Source of the DNA: Actinoplanes subtropicus
Lineage (GTDB): Bacteria; Actinomycetota; Actinomycetes; Mycobacteriales; Micromonosporaceae
DNA length: 64,000 bases
Direction of reading: 5' to 3'
NCBI RefSeq assembly: GCF_000721705.1
Contig: NZ_JOJL01000010.1
Coordinates: forward strand, 192,946 to 256,945
Shown in pieces: positions 56,170 to 64,000 of the stretch (its first letter is position 1; each line of letters starts with the position of its first letter). The notes under the pieces were generated by a model. That model saw only the letters and a list, made by a program, of their open reading frames with translations, did not search any database and was not told where the DNA came from. The translations under genes were made by a program, and so were the position numbers.

Positions 56170-57942
56170 TCACGCCCCGCCGGCGGGCACGCCCGCGGCC
56201 AGCAGGTTGACCAGGAACGCCACCGTGGTCGGCGCGGGGGTGCGGGTGCCGTCGAGGATCCCGTCGAGCCAGGCCCGGTCGAGGATCTTCTGCTCGTACA
56301 GCGCCTCCGCGGCGGACGGCTCGGCCCGCCAGTGCCGCAGCACCAGCTCGGCCATGCCGGCCGCGCCCAGCTGCGGGTTGCGGCCGCGGACCAGCCGCTG
56401 GCGGACCTTGCGGCTCGCCTTACGGGCGGTGACCGCGGCGATCGAGACCCGGGTGGCCAGGTCGCGGCTGCCGAGCCGGGCCGGGATCAGCCCGGAGTCG
56501 AGCGGTATGCGGGCCAGCTCCGGGTCGAGCCGGGTCATCAGCCGGCCGAGCAGCAGCGAGTCACGCTTGTCGGCCGGGGCCACGGCGAGCGCGAGCTCGA
56601 TGAAGCGCCGGTCGAACATCGGGTTGACCGCGTACCGGCGGACCGCGGCGGCGCTGCCGTGCGCGGCCGACCAGCGGTGCATCCGGTGGTACAGGTAGAA
56701 CTGGTCGGTCGCGCGCAGCCAGTCGCCGGGGGCGAAGAGCTCGGCGAGCGCGTTCTCGGTGCCCTCCCGCGCCTCGGCCAGGAAGCCGGGGTCGAGCGCG
56801 CCCTCCTCGACCGCCTCGTTCGCGAAGATGCGCCAGTGCGCCAGCCGCTTCACCAGCTTGGCCGAGGTCTCGGCGCCGGTCGGCTGGCCGGAGTAGTAGA
56901 AGCCGCGGGCCACCTCGCCGCCCAGGCCGGAGAGCCGGTGCCCCTGGTCGAGGCGCGCCTCGGTGAGCAGCAGCGGGGCCAGGGCCATCGGGCTGGCCAG
57001 GCACTCCAGGGCGCCGGCCGCGAGCATCGACACCGCGTGCGCCTCGGCCGGGGTGGGGTGCTCGTCGTCGAGCCGATGCACCTCGTGCCGCATGTCGTAC
57101 TGCTTGCAGAGGCGGGCGGCGATCACCACGTCGGGGTGGTCGGGCTCGCCCAGGGTCAGTGCCCGGCGGCCGGCGCGCAGCTTCTCCGGGATCGCGCCGA
57201 GCAGGATGCGCGAGTCGTGGCCGCCGGTCAGCTGGATCACCGAGTCGGGGTGGGCCTCCACGTACGCGGTCTGCCAGCGGACCAGGATGTCGGCCATCTC
57301 GGCGACCGCGTCGTCGACGCCGGGGGCCGGGCCGTCCTGGGCGACCGGCTCCGCATACTCCCGGAAGCGGGCCTCGCCGCCGGAGAGCGTGACGATGGTC
57401 GCCGGCGGCAGCGAGCGCACGTCCTCGAAGATGGTGCGGTCGCCGACCTGCCAGCCGATCATCGCCTGGGCGCCGAGCCCGGCCCGGTCGAGGCCACGGC
57501 CGGTCAGCACGGCCAGCGCTCGGGCGCTGGTGGAGACGGCGGCGATCCCGTCGCCCTGCCACCAGAACAGCTGCCGGTAGCCGAGCCAGTCGTTGGCGAC
57601 CTGGACCGGCGCGCCGGCCGCGGCCCGGTGGGCGGCGGCGAACGGGGGCAGCAGCTCGGCGAGCGGGCCGCCGGCGGCGATCAGGGCGGGGATGTCGGCG
57701 GTGGAGAGCTCTTCCTCCCGGGTACGCAGCAGCAGGCTCAGCCGTACGGTGAAGGCATCCCCGAGCTCGCCCAGCACGTCCAGCTCGTCGCGGCCGGCGA
57801 AGGCGACCCAGCCGTCCGCGGACTCGTCGACGCGGTCCACCGCGGCCTCGTCGTCGGCCAGGCACGACAGCACGGCCGCCGAGGGGCGCGGGAGCCGCGC
57901 GGCGGCATGGGGCGCGACCGAAACCGCGAGGAACGCTCTCAT
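56170..57942 (-). CDS. Asparagine-synthetase-like protein without glutaminase cysteine
   Basis: 590 residues. The C-terminal synthetase half has the PPi loop LTGGHDSRIL (residues 238-247), LTLGEPDHPD, LSGLGGEVARG and AVNPMFDRRFIELAL. The N-terminal half keeps some glutaminase-like strands (VANDWLGYRQLFWWQ), but the chain starts Met-Arg-Ala-Phe rather than Met-Cys-Gly, so the nucleophile for glutamine hydrolysis is absent. It may use free ammonia or an amine to form an amide on a uronic acid or another carboxylate, as proposed for related enzymes in polysaccharide and natural-product loci. The proximity of algD supports a uronic acid substrate, as inference. Confidence 0.75.
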   Translation of the reverse strand: MRAFLAVSVAPHAAARLPRPSAAVLSCLADDEAAVDRVDESADGWVAFAGRDELDVLGELGDAFTVRLSLLLRTREEELSTADIPALIAAGGPLAELLPPFAAAHRAAAGAPVQVANDWLGYRQLFWWQGDGIAAVSTSARALAVLTGRGLDRAGLGAQAMIGWQVGDRTIFEDVRSLPPATIVTLSGGEARFREYAEPVAQDGPAPGVDDAVAEMADILVRWQTAYVEAHPDSVIQLTGGHDSRILLGAIPEKLRAGRRALTLGEPDHPDVVIAARLCKQYDMRHEVHRLDDEHPTPAEAHAVSMLAAGALECLASPMALAPLLLTEARLDQGHRLSGLGGEVARGFYYSGQPTGAETSAKLVKRLAHWRIFANEAVEEGALDPGFLAEAREGTENALAELFAPGDWLRATDQFYLYHRMHRWSAAHGSAAAVRRYAVNPMFDRRFIELALAVAPADKRDSLLLGRLMTRLDPELARIPLDSGLIPARLGSRDLATRVSIAAVTARKASRKVRQRLVRGRNPQLGAAGMAELVLRHWRAEPSAAEALYEQKILDRAWLDGILDGTRTPAPTTVAFLVNLLAAGVPAGGA

Positions 57943-58018
57943 GTCACCACAACGTAGTGAAGGGGGTGGGTCGCCCCCATCGGTCGGTCGGGCAGCCGAC
58001 CTTGACGCATCGGCCCGG

Positions 58019-58894
58019 TCACCGGGCGGGGCTCGCCATCCGGACGAGCTTGATGCTGCGGCGGCGGATCAGCTTCCACTGCCGGGTGAGATACCAGTCG
58101 CGGGCCGCGGCCAGGGCCCGGCGCCGCTGCTCGGCGGTGAGATCGGCCTCCCGGACGACGGCCGCGGTCTCCTTGTACTGCAACGCGTTCCGCATCCGCC
58201 ACTGCCAGGCCGGGACGTTGAGCAGCTTGCCCAGCTTGGTCACCGAGTCGTCCGGCCAGTGCCGGTAGGCGAGCACGTCGTGCACGTGGGCCCAGGGGCC
58301 GGCCAGCGCGAGCTTGCCCGCGAAGATCTCGTCCTCGTGCAGCATGTTGCGGCGCGGGATGGCGGCCACCACCTCCCGGCGCATCATCGAGTAGAGCGGG
58401 TCGATCGCCAGGTGGCCGGCGTTGAGCAGCCGCATCATCTCGGCGAACCGGTCGGCCGGGTCGTCCGAGCCGAGCGCGGTGCCGTCGTAGTAGCCGCCGA
58501 CGGAGACCGTGCCGTCCCGCGCCGTGTACTCGATGCCCATGGTCACCAGCACCAGGCGTGGGTCGGCGTCGAACACCGCGGCGCAGCGGCTCGCCATCTC
58601 GGGGTGCACCCGGTCGTCGTCGCCGATCCAGCGGAAGTACGTGCCGGTCGCGTGCCGCATCGTGTAGATGAAGTTGTTCATCAGGCCGATGTTCTCCGGC
58701 TGGCGGTGGTACTTGACCCGGTCGTCCTGTTTCGCCAGCGCGCGGCACACGTCCTCGGTGTCGTCGGTCGAGCCGTTGTCGGAGATGAGCAGCTCAAGAT
58801 CCGGGTACGTCTGCGCCAGGACCGAGTGCACCACCTCGGTCACGCGGGACGCCGCGTTGCGGACCGGCAGGCCGATGGAGACCAGGTGGGACAT
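58019..58894 (-). CDS. GT2 glycosyltransferase
   Basis: 291 residues from the ATG at 58894, with AGGAAGGA upstream. VSIGLPVRNAASRVTEVVHSV, LLISDNGSTDDT, RWIGDDDRVHPEM (DxD-like) and GKLALAGPWAHVHDVLAYRHW are standard GT2 features of surface-polymer enzymes. No membrane helix. The start lies inside the 3' part of the upstream PAP2 gene (101-base overlap), and the frame of that gene runs over it, so one of the ends may be later than annotated. A basic C-terminal tail (RRRSIKLVRMASPAR) could touch the membrane. Confidence 0.85.
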   Translation of the reverse strand: MSHLVSIGLPVRNAASRVTEVVHSVLAQTYPDLELLISDNGSTDDTEDVCRALAKQDDRVKYHRQPENIGLMNNFIYTMRHATGTYFRWIGDDDRVHPEMASRCAAVFDADPRLVLVTMGIEYTARDGTVSVGGYYDGTALGSDDPADRFAEMMRLLNAGHLAIDPLYSMMRREVVAAIPRRNMLHEDEIFAGKLALAGPWAHVHDVLAYRHWPDDSVTKLGKLLNVPAWQWRMRNALQYKETAAVVREADLTAEQRRRALAAARDWYLTRQWKLIRRRSIKLVRMASPAR

Positions 58895-59777
58895 CCGGAG
58901 TTCCTTCCTCATCAATGCCGAGATCCACTTGACGGAGCAGGCCCAGAAGTGCCGCCGCGACCGACGCGCTCCCCGACAGGGCCAGCAGGCGCCCCGCCGT
59001 CAGCATGGCGGTGGCGTGCTCGCCCGGATGGGCGTCGAGCAGCGTGACGGCGACGGCGACGCCCGCGCCGGCGAACGAGAGCACCGCCACGCCCGCGCAG
59101 GCCGTGGCCAGCGCCGCGCGCAGCCCGCGCCCGAGCGGGCTCGGCAGGGCCGCCGGGCGCACCTTACCGCACCGGGCGAGCACCGCGACGGCCGCGGACG
59201 CATAGCCGACCACGATCAGGCCGGCGCCGATCGTATCGCTGGGCCGATGCCAGCTCGCCGTCACGGTCGCCACCCCGACACCCGCCGCGAACAGGGACGA
59301 CACCGCCACCGCGAGGCCACGCACCCGGTAGGGCACGACCAGCGCCAGCCCGCACATCAGGGCCATCGCGGTGGTGGTGTGCCCGCTCGGGAAGCTCTTG
59401 TCCTCCCGCCGGTAACCGTGGCTGAGCAGGATCGGCCGCGACCCGTACCGCTGGATCAGCTCGGCGGTCACCATCGCCGCCACGATCGCCGCGACCGCGA
59501 GGGCGGCCAGCAGGAACCGGCGCCGCATCGCGCCGATCAGGAAAATGATCAGGATCGCGACAACCACCGTCGGGACGGAAATGACATCCAAAGTGTCGAG
59601 CGCATCTGTCTGTTCGGCGCTGCCGGCAATCGCATCGGCGGCGCGGAGCACATCGTCCTCGAAGAGTTGGCCGGTCGGGGTGTGCACGGCGAGTGCGTAG
59701 ACGGCAATCAACATTACGACACATGCGACACCCAGGACCAATGCCCTGTGCCATACCGATAACGCCGCAGCTCGCAC
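58794..59777 (-). CDS. PAP2-family membrane phosphatase
   Basis: 327 residues with six to eight helices. PAP2 motifs: an arginine segment SRPILLSHGYRRED, FPSGHTTTAMALMCG (PSGH) and TVTASWHRPSDTIGAG (the H..D motif). It could dephosphorylate undecaprenyl pyrophosphate after polymer assembly, recycling the carrier. The last roughly 40 residues are read antisense-free but overlap the GT2 start and are Gly/Pro-rich, so they may not be native. The GTG at 59777 is divergent from the flippase gene with 150 bases between. Confidence 0.82.
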   Translation of the reverse strand: MRAAALSVWHRALVLGVACVVMLIAVYALAVHTPTGQLFEDDVLRAADAIAGSAEQTDALDTLDVISVPTVVVAILIIFLIGAMRRRFLLAALAVAAIVAAMVTAELIQRYGSRPILLSHGYRREDKSFPSGHTTTAMALMCGLALVVPYRVRGLAVAVSSLFAAGVGVATVTASWHRPSDTIGAGLIVVGYASAAVAVLARCGKVRPAALPSPLGRGLRAALATACAGVAVLSFAGAGVAVAVTLLDAHPGEHATAMLTAGRLLALSGSASVAAALLGLLRQVDLGIDEEGTPDVPPGLHRPAGPQRGVPRDRGGALGPGADVPGS

Positions 59778-59927
59778 AACCCCGACCCTATCTCGGCACC
59801 GCAGGGCGTACCTTCAGTGCATTCCCAGAAATGGGGTCTGTGAATTATCCGTCAGTTCCCGCTAGGCTGCCCTCGGCGTCCGCAAGGATTTCCCGCGTCC
59901 CGATATGAAGACAAGAGCGAGGAAACC

Positions 59928-61421
59928 GTGACTGAGGCCGTGACCGAGGCTGTGCCGGAGGAGACCGAACCCGAGTCGATCGGCCGGAAAGCGGGCCGGG
60001 GCGTGGCGTGGGGCCTGCTCGGCAACGCGCTGACCCGGATCGGCTCGTTCGCGACCAGCCTGGCGCTGGCCCGGCTGCTGGTCCCGCACGACTTCGGGGT
60101 GTACGCGGTGGCCCTGGCCGCGATGCAGCTGGCCATCCACGTCAACGACGTCGGCCTGATCCCGGCCACCATCCAGTGGCGCGGCAAGCTGGAGGAGATG
60201 GCGCCCACCGCCGCCACGCTGGCCGCCTCGTTCAGCTTCGTGGTCTACGCGATCGCCTGGTTCGCGGCGCCCTGGTTCTCGCACCTCTCCGGCGTGCCCG
60301 AGGCGACCTGGGTGGTCCGGGTCTACACCGCGACGATCCTGATCGACGGCATCACCGCGGTCCGCAGCGCCTACCTGCTGCGCACCTTCCAGCAGGGCCG
60401 GTACGTGCTGGCCAACGCGGCCGGCGTGGCGGTCAACGCGTTCGTGGCGATCGGGCTCGCGCTCGCCCACACCGGCCCGATGGCCCTGGCCGGCGGCCAG
60501 CTGGCCAGCTCGGTGGCGACCGGGATCATCGTGTGGTGGTGGGCCGGGCTGCCGCTCAAGGTCGGGGTGAACTGGCAGATCGCCAGGAAACTGCTGATCT
60601 TCGGCGTGCCGCTGACCGCCAGCCTGGCCGTCGAGTCGATCCTGGAGCAGGCCGACAAGGTGGTGGTCGGCCGGGTGACGGGGGCCGGCGTGCTCGGCAT
60701 CTACCTGCTCGCGGTGAGCATCTCGAGCTGGACGCCGGGCATCATCGGCAGCGCCGTGCGGTTCGTCTCGCTGCCCGGCTTCGCCCGGCTCTCCGAGCAC
60801 GGCGAGGACAAGCTGACCGCCGGCGTGACCAGCAGCCTCTCGCTGGTGTTCCTGGCCGTGATGCCGATCGCGGTGCTGCTGGCGGCGCTGGCCGATCCGC
60901 TCGTACATTTCCTGTACGGCGACAAGTGGCTCGCGGCCGCCGAGGTCCTCCGCTTCCTGATGATCCTGATGGTGGTCCGGATGGTGACCGGGCTCTGCAT
61001 GGACATCATGATGAGCACCGGTGCGACAAAATGGACATTGGTCGTCAACACCGGCTGGCTGGTGATGGCGATCCCGGCCCTGTGGTTCGCCACCAAGTGG
61101 GACGGGGCCGAGGGTGCGGCGGTCGCGCAGGCCGGGGTGGGCGTGCTGGTCGCGGTGCCGCTGGCCGGCTGGGCGCTGCACCGGGTCGGGGTGCGGACCG
61201 GGCCGCTGGGCCGGCGCATGATCCGCCCGCTGCTCGCCGGGGCGGTCGCCGCCGTGGTGGCCGCGTCGCTGAGCGTGGCGCTCGCCGGGACCGGCGCGTT
61301 CGTCCAGCTGGCCGTCGGCGGCACCGTGGGCCTGCTCACTTATGTGATGCTCGCCATTCCCCGCAGCGACCTGCGGGCCTGGATCGCGGCGGCCCGGCGC
61401 CATCGGGTGGCGTCCGCCTGA
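59928..61421 (+). CDS. wzx: Polysaccharide flippase (Wzx/MviN-like), copy 2
   Basis: 497 residues, paralogue of the protein at 36075. Shared segments include GRGVAWGLLGNALTRIGSFA, NDVGLIPATIQWRGKLEEMA, RTFQQGRYV, LLIFGVPLTASLAVES and RMVTGLCMDIMMSTGATK. 12-14 helices. GAGGAAACC precedes the GTG. Two flippases in one locus suggest two different lipid-linked substrates or a duplicated gene set. Confidence 0.88.
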   Translation: MTEAVTEAVPEETEPESIGRKAGRGVAWGLLGNALTRIGSFATSLALARLLVPHDFGVYAVALAAMQLAIHVNDVGLIPATIQWRGKLEEMAPTAATLAASFSFVVYAIAWFAAPWFSHLSGVPEATWVVRVYTATILIDGITAVRSAYLLRTFQQGRYVLANAAGVAVNAFVAIGLALAHTGPMALAGGQLASSVATGIIVWWWAGLPLKVGVNWQIARKLLIFGVPLTASLAVESILEQADKVVVGRVTGAGVLGIYLLAVSISSWTPGIIGSAVRFVSLPGFARLSEHGEDKLTAGVTSSLSLVFLAVMPIAVLLAALADPLVHFLYGDKWLAAAEVLRFLMILMVVRMVTGLCMDIMMSTGATKWTLVVNTGWLVMAIPALWFATKWDGAEGAAVAQAGVGVLVAVPLAGWALHRVGVRTGPLGRRMIRPLLAGAVAAVVAASLSVALAGTGAFVQLAVGGTVGLLTYVMLAIPRSDLRAWIAAARRHRVASA

Positions 61422-61595
61422 TCGGGTACGCAATATCGATTTAACAATTACGCCGTTGGTCCCCCGGACATCGGCCGAAATGACTATGGCGCGGCCCCAC
61501 CGCGACGTGTTTCGTGCAGAGAATAGGGAATTACGACCCGCGTGGCCGCACCATGCCCGCCGTAGAATTGCGCTCCCATTCCCTCTGGAGGACCG

Positions 61596-62543
61596 ATGGC
61601 GAACGCGTTTCGCTTCAGTACGAACATGCCCGCCCTCACCGGATCGATGCCGGAGTGGCGCGACCGGCTGCGGCGGATCGAGGACCTCGGATACTGGTCG
61701 GTAGCAATTTCGGACCACTTCACCGCCGGCTGGAAGATGGAGCCGGTGGTGGCGATGACCGCCGCCCTGGAGGCCACCACCACGCTGCGGGTCATCCCGC
61801 TGGTGCTGGCCAACGACTACCGCCACCCGGTGATGCTGCACAAGTCGATGGCCACCCTCGACGTGCTCTCCGAGGGCCGGGTCGAGATCGGCATCGGGGC
61901 CGGCTGGATGGAGAGCGACTATCAGGCCGCCAATCTGCCGTACGATCCGGCGCCGGTGCGGATCGAGCGGCTGGGCGAGTCGGTCGAGGTGATCAAGGGC
62001 CTGTTCGGGGCCGAGCCGTTCTCGTACGTCGGCAAGCACTACGAGGTCACCGAGCTGGACGGGCTGCCCAAGCCGGTGCAGAAGCCGCACCCGGAGGTCC
62101 TGATCGGCGGCGGCAGCCGGCGGGTGCTCGAGCTGGCCGGCGCCTCGGCCGACATCGTCGGGATCAACCCGGTGATGCGCCGCGACCGCGCCGACGGCCT
62201 GGCCCTGCTCGACCTGACGTCCAAGGGCGTGGCCAGGAAGGTGGCGATCGCCCGGCGGTCCGCGAGGGCGGCCGGCCGCGATCCGGACGCCCTGCGCTAC
62301 CACACCTCGATCCGGTCGCTGCACATCACCGACGTCCCCGGCTCGAAGCGCTGGGTGTCGAGCATGGCGACCGAGGTGACCGATCCGGCGGTTCTGGCCG
62401 ACTCCCCGGCGGTGCTGCACGGAAGCGTGGCATCCTGCGTGGAACAGCTGCGGCAGCGCCGGGACGAGTACGGTCTCGACTACTTCCACCTGGGGGGCGA
62501 CCCCGTCGCCGCGGCGCCGGTCGTGGCTCGCCTTTCTTCCTGA
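61596..62543 (+). CDS. F420-dependent LLM-class oxidoreductase (TIGR03621-like)
   Basis: 315 residues of the luciferase-like monooxygenase fold: FRFSTNMPALTG at the N-terminus, EDLGYWSVAISDHF, LRVIPLVLANDYRHPVMLHK, VEIGIGAGWMESDY and VLIGGGSRRVLELAG. The pattern matches actinobacterial F420H2-using enzymes. GGAGG precedes the ATG. It lies 22 bases before the C-methyltransferase gene, so it may reduce or oxidise a keto-sugar intermediate. The substrate is unknown. Confidence 0.82.
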   Translation: MANAFRFSTNMPALTGSMPEWRDRLRRIEDLGYWSVAISDHFTAGWKMEPVVAMTAALEATTTLRVIPLVLANDYRHPVMLHKSMATLDVLSEGRVEIGIGAGWMESDYQAANLPYDPAPVRIERLGESVEVIKGLFGAEPFSYVGKHYEVTELDGLPKPVQKPHPEVLIGGGSRRVLELAGASADIVGINPVMRRDRADGLALLDLTSKGVARKVAIARRSARAAGRDPDALRYHTSIRSLHITDVPGSKRWVSSMATEVTDPAVLADSPAVLHGSVASCVEQLRQRRDEYGLDYFHLGGDPVAAAPVVARLSS

Positions 62544-62564
62544 CTCGCATTTCAAGGAGAGACA

Positions 62565-63740
62565 GTGTCCCGTACGTGTGACGCGTGTGCCGAGGGCACC
62601 CTCGTGACCTTCGCCGACCTCGGCGACATCCCGGTCCTGTGCGGCGTGCACTGGGCCGACGCCGGGGCCGCCGCCGCCAGCCCCGTGGGCCGGATGACGC
62701 TGGGGTACTGCCCGAACTGCGCGTACGTGCGGAACCTGGCGTTCGACCCGGCGGTCCTGGTCTACGACAAGACCATGGACACCAACCTGCACTTCTCCCC
62801 CGCGTTCCAGGCCTTCTCCGCCGAACTGGTGAAGCACCTGGCCGGGCGGTACCAGCTGGCCGGCAAGAGGGTGCTGGACATCGGCTGCGGGCAGGGCGAG
62901 TTCCTGCGCGAGCTGTGCCACCATTCCGGCGCTACCGGGGTCGGCTACGACGCGATGTACGCGGGGGTCGAAGGGCCCGATCCGTCGGGCGCTGAGTTCC
63001 ACAGTGGATATGCGCCGCGCGGCGCGGAGTTGCCTTCTTTCGACTTGTTCACGTCGCGGCACTGGTTCGAGCACATTGCCGACCCGTACGAGTTCCTGGC
63101 CGATCTGCGGGCGCAGGCCGGGGATCGGGAGGTGCACGGGTACATCGAGGTGCCGGACGCGGTCTACGACCTGTCGACGGCCGGGTGGGAGGTCATCTAT
63201 CCACACGTGTCCTATTTCGACGCGTACTCGCTGGTGCGGATCGCCGAGCGGGCCGGGTGGCGGGTCGAGGACACCGGCACGCTGTTCGGGGGGATGTTCC
63301 GGTTCATCGAGCTGTCGGCCAACGCCGGCGACCGGCCACGCCTCGGTGACCAGCCGATCCCCGGCCCCGCCGAGAAGGAGCGCCAGCTGGCGGCGGTGAG
63401 CACGTTCCAGGAGCGCAACGCGGCCGAGCAGAAGCGCTGGCGCTCGCGCATCGCCGAACTGGTCGAGGCCGGCGCCAAGCCGGTGATGTGGGGCGCCGGC
63501 TCGCGCGGCGTGCAGTTCCTGACTTTCGCGGACGCGGACAAGCGACTGGCGGCGGTGGTCGACGTGAACCCGCGCAAGTGGGGCCGCTACCTGCCCGTCA
63601 CGGCGCACCGGGTGGACGACCCCGCGACGCTGACGTCGCTTCAGCCCACGGCCGTCATCATCACGAACCCGTCGTACCAGAAGGAGATCGCCGCTGCCCT
63701 GGTCGAACTGGGTGTGGAGGCCGAGCTCCTGATCGCCTGA
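62565..63740 (+). CDS. Sugar C-methyltransferase (TylC3/NDP-hexose type)
   Basis: 391 residues. An N-terminal zinc-binding motif (CDACAEG then GYCPNCAYVRN: Cys5, Cys8, Cys49, Cys52) is followed by the SAM-binding methyltransferase core VLDIGCGQGEFLREL and SRHWFEHIADPYEFLADL. A C-terminal domain starting at MWGAGSRGVQFLTF completes the family. These enzymes methylate C3 of 4-keto-2,6-dideoxy or 6-deoxy nucleotide sugars; here a dTDP-4-keto-6-deoxy sugar from RmlB is the likely acceptor. GGAGAG precedes the GTG at 62565. Confidence 0.88.
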   Translation: MSRTCDACAEGTLVTFADLGDIPVLCGVHWADAGAAAASPVGRMTLGYCPNCAYVRNLAFDPAVLVYDKTMDTNLHFSPAFQAFSAELVKHLAGRYQLAGKRVLDIGCGQGEFLRELCHHSGATGVGYDAMYAGVEGPDPSGAEFHSGYAPRGAELPSFDLFTSRHWFEHIADPYEFLADLRAQAGDREVHGYIEVPDAVYDLSTAGWEVIYPHVSYFDAYSLVRIAERAGWRVEDTGTLFGGMFRFIELSANAGDRPRLGDQPIPGPAEKERQLAAVSTFQERNAAEQKRWRSRIAELVEAGAKPVMWGAGSRGVQFLTFADADKRLAAVVDVNPRKWGRYLPVTAHRVDDPATLTSLQPTAVIITNPSYQKEIAAALVELGVEAELLIA

Positions 63741-63755
63741 CCCGCATACGAGAGT

Positions 63756-63778
63756 GGCCGAACCCGCCGGGTTCGGCC
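63756..63778 (+). terminator. Terminator after the C-methyltransferase gene
   Basis: A perfect 10-bp stem GGCCGAACCC/GGGTTCGGCC with a 3-base loop lies 15 bases after the stop. Confidence 0.7.
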
Positions 63779-63836
63779 GCTCCCGCGCCGCCGCCTTGCG
63801 TAGCGAAGCCGCAGGTCGGCAACGCCTCCCGGGGCC

Positions 63837-63912
63837 CTTTGCTCTGCTTACGTATACGCACCGAAATCGAATGGGCCTTCGGTTTCGGTGCATATGAGTA
63901 GGCAGAGCAAAG
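63837..63912. repeat. Imperfect 30-bp inverted repeat beside a transposase gene end
   Basis: The arms at 63837-63866 (starting CTTTGCTCTGC, ending GCACCGAAA) and 63883-63912 (ending GCAGAGCAAAG) differ at four positions, with a 16-base loop. It lies 21 bases beyond the stop of the IS110-like gene on the minus strand, and could be its terminator, its element end, or part of a structured RNA. Confidence 0.8.
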
Positions 63913-63933
63913 ACATCCCATGTGCTTAGGTTG

Positions 63934-64000
63934 TCAAGCGGCGGCTTGGTTGGGGTGGTGTGACCAGGCGGTGGTCTCGTTGTAGGGGGTGCCGGTTTTG
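63934..64000 (-). CDS. IS110-family transposase, C-terminal end only (cut by window edge)
   Basis: The last 22 codons read KTGTPYNETTAWSHHPNQA and end at TGA (63934-63936). This matches the end of actinobacterial IS110-type transposases (HGCLKTGTPYNE...TAWSHH). The rest of the gene lies outside. The short visible part limits certainty. Confidence 0.6.
   Translation of the reverse strand, partial: KTGTPYNETTAWSHHPNQAAA

Noticed and set aside
59862..63893. A 1343-codon minus-strand open frame
   Set aside because: It runs antisense to three well-supported genes (flippase, F420 oxidoreductase, methyltransferase). Such long frames come from GC3 bias, and no protein family is visible.

Overview
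The window is about 64 kb of very GC-rich chromosomal DNA. Starts are often GTG or TTG, codons are strongly GC3-biased and leaderless-looking promoters occur. Together with an F420-dependent oxidoreductase, DUF2236/MpaB-type proteins, a mycothiol-isomerase-fold protein and bacterial GH54 and M36 secreted enzymes, this points to a filamentous actinobacterium. Micromonosporaceae (Actinoplanes-like) is my inference; no rRNA or other marker gene is present to prove it. I see no tRNA, rRNA or CRISPR array.

Region 1 (1-29 kb) is mixed. It holds a cut LysR gene and a 2,2-dialkylglycine decarboxylase gene divergent from its LysR regulator (dgdA/dgdR-like). Next come a TrpB2-type tryptophan synthase beta chain with a PAP2-like membrane protein, a secreted GH54 arabinofuranosidase, a secreted M36 metalloprotease and a transglycosylase. 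Two mutually truncated genes (ABC permease and alpha/beta hydrolase) meet at about 13.09 kb. Two near-identical GT2 glycosyltransferases flank a frameshifted MetE-like gene. CutC follows, then an acyl-CoA synthetase between two DUF2236 genes, a divergent EF-G paralogue with a possible leader-peptide attenuator, and a DHA2-family drug exporter.

Region 2 (27.4-47.4 kb and 54.9-63.7 kb) is an exopolysaccharide locus. dTDP-rhamnose genes (rmlB, rmlD, rmlA, rmlC-like) are interrupted by a decayed IS200/IS605 element whose tnpB lacks the RuvC-II segment and overlaps rmlD by four bases. They are followed by a priming phosphoglycosyltransferase, an NAD-dependent epimerase, an unrecognised duplicated cysteine-motif protein and a flippase. 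Then come a Wzy-like polymerase, a polysaccharide deacetylase, GT2 and GT4 enzymes, a FemAB/GNAT-like transferase, an AlgD-type GDP-mannose 6-dehydrogenase and an acyltransferase. The right part adds a beta-helix surface protein, an asparagine-synthetase-like enzyme without the glutaminase cysteine, another GT2, a PAP2 phosphatase, a second flippase and a sugar C-methyltransferase. Together they predict a lipid-linked-repeat (Wzx/Wzy) polymer containing rhamnose and a mannuronic-type uronic acid, with acyl and possibly amide or C-methyl decorations.

Region 3 (48.6-54.7 kb) sits inside the polysaccharide region. It is a self-contained dihydroxyacetone/glycerol operon: an IclR regulator, a GlpF-type channel, DhaK, DhaL and one 883-residue protein fusing DhaM, HPr and Enzyme I, so the whole PEP-to-Dha phosphorelay is encoded in one place.

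Several repeats stand out: a 16-bp palindromic unit in four tandem copies at two sites 20 kb apart, a 22-bp array between convergent genes, a ~165-bp sequence placed after the stop codons of two polysaccharide genes, and a 24-bp in-frame array in the phosphorelay fusion. The right edge contains the end of an IS110-type transposase gene next to a 30-bp inverted repeat.
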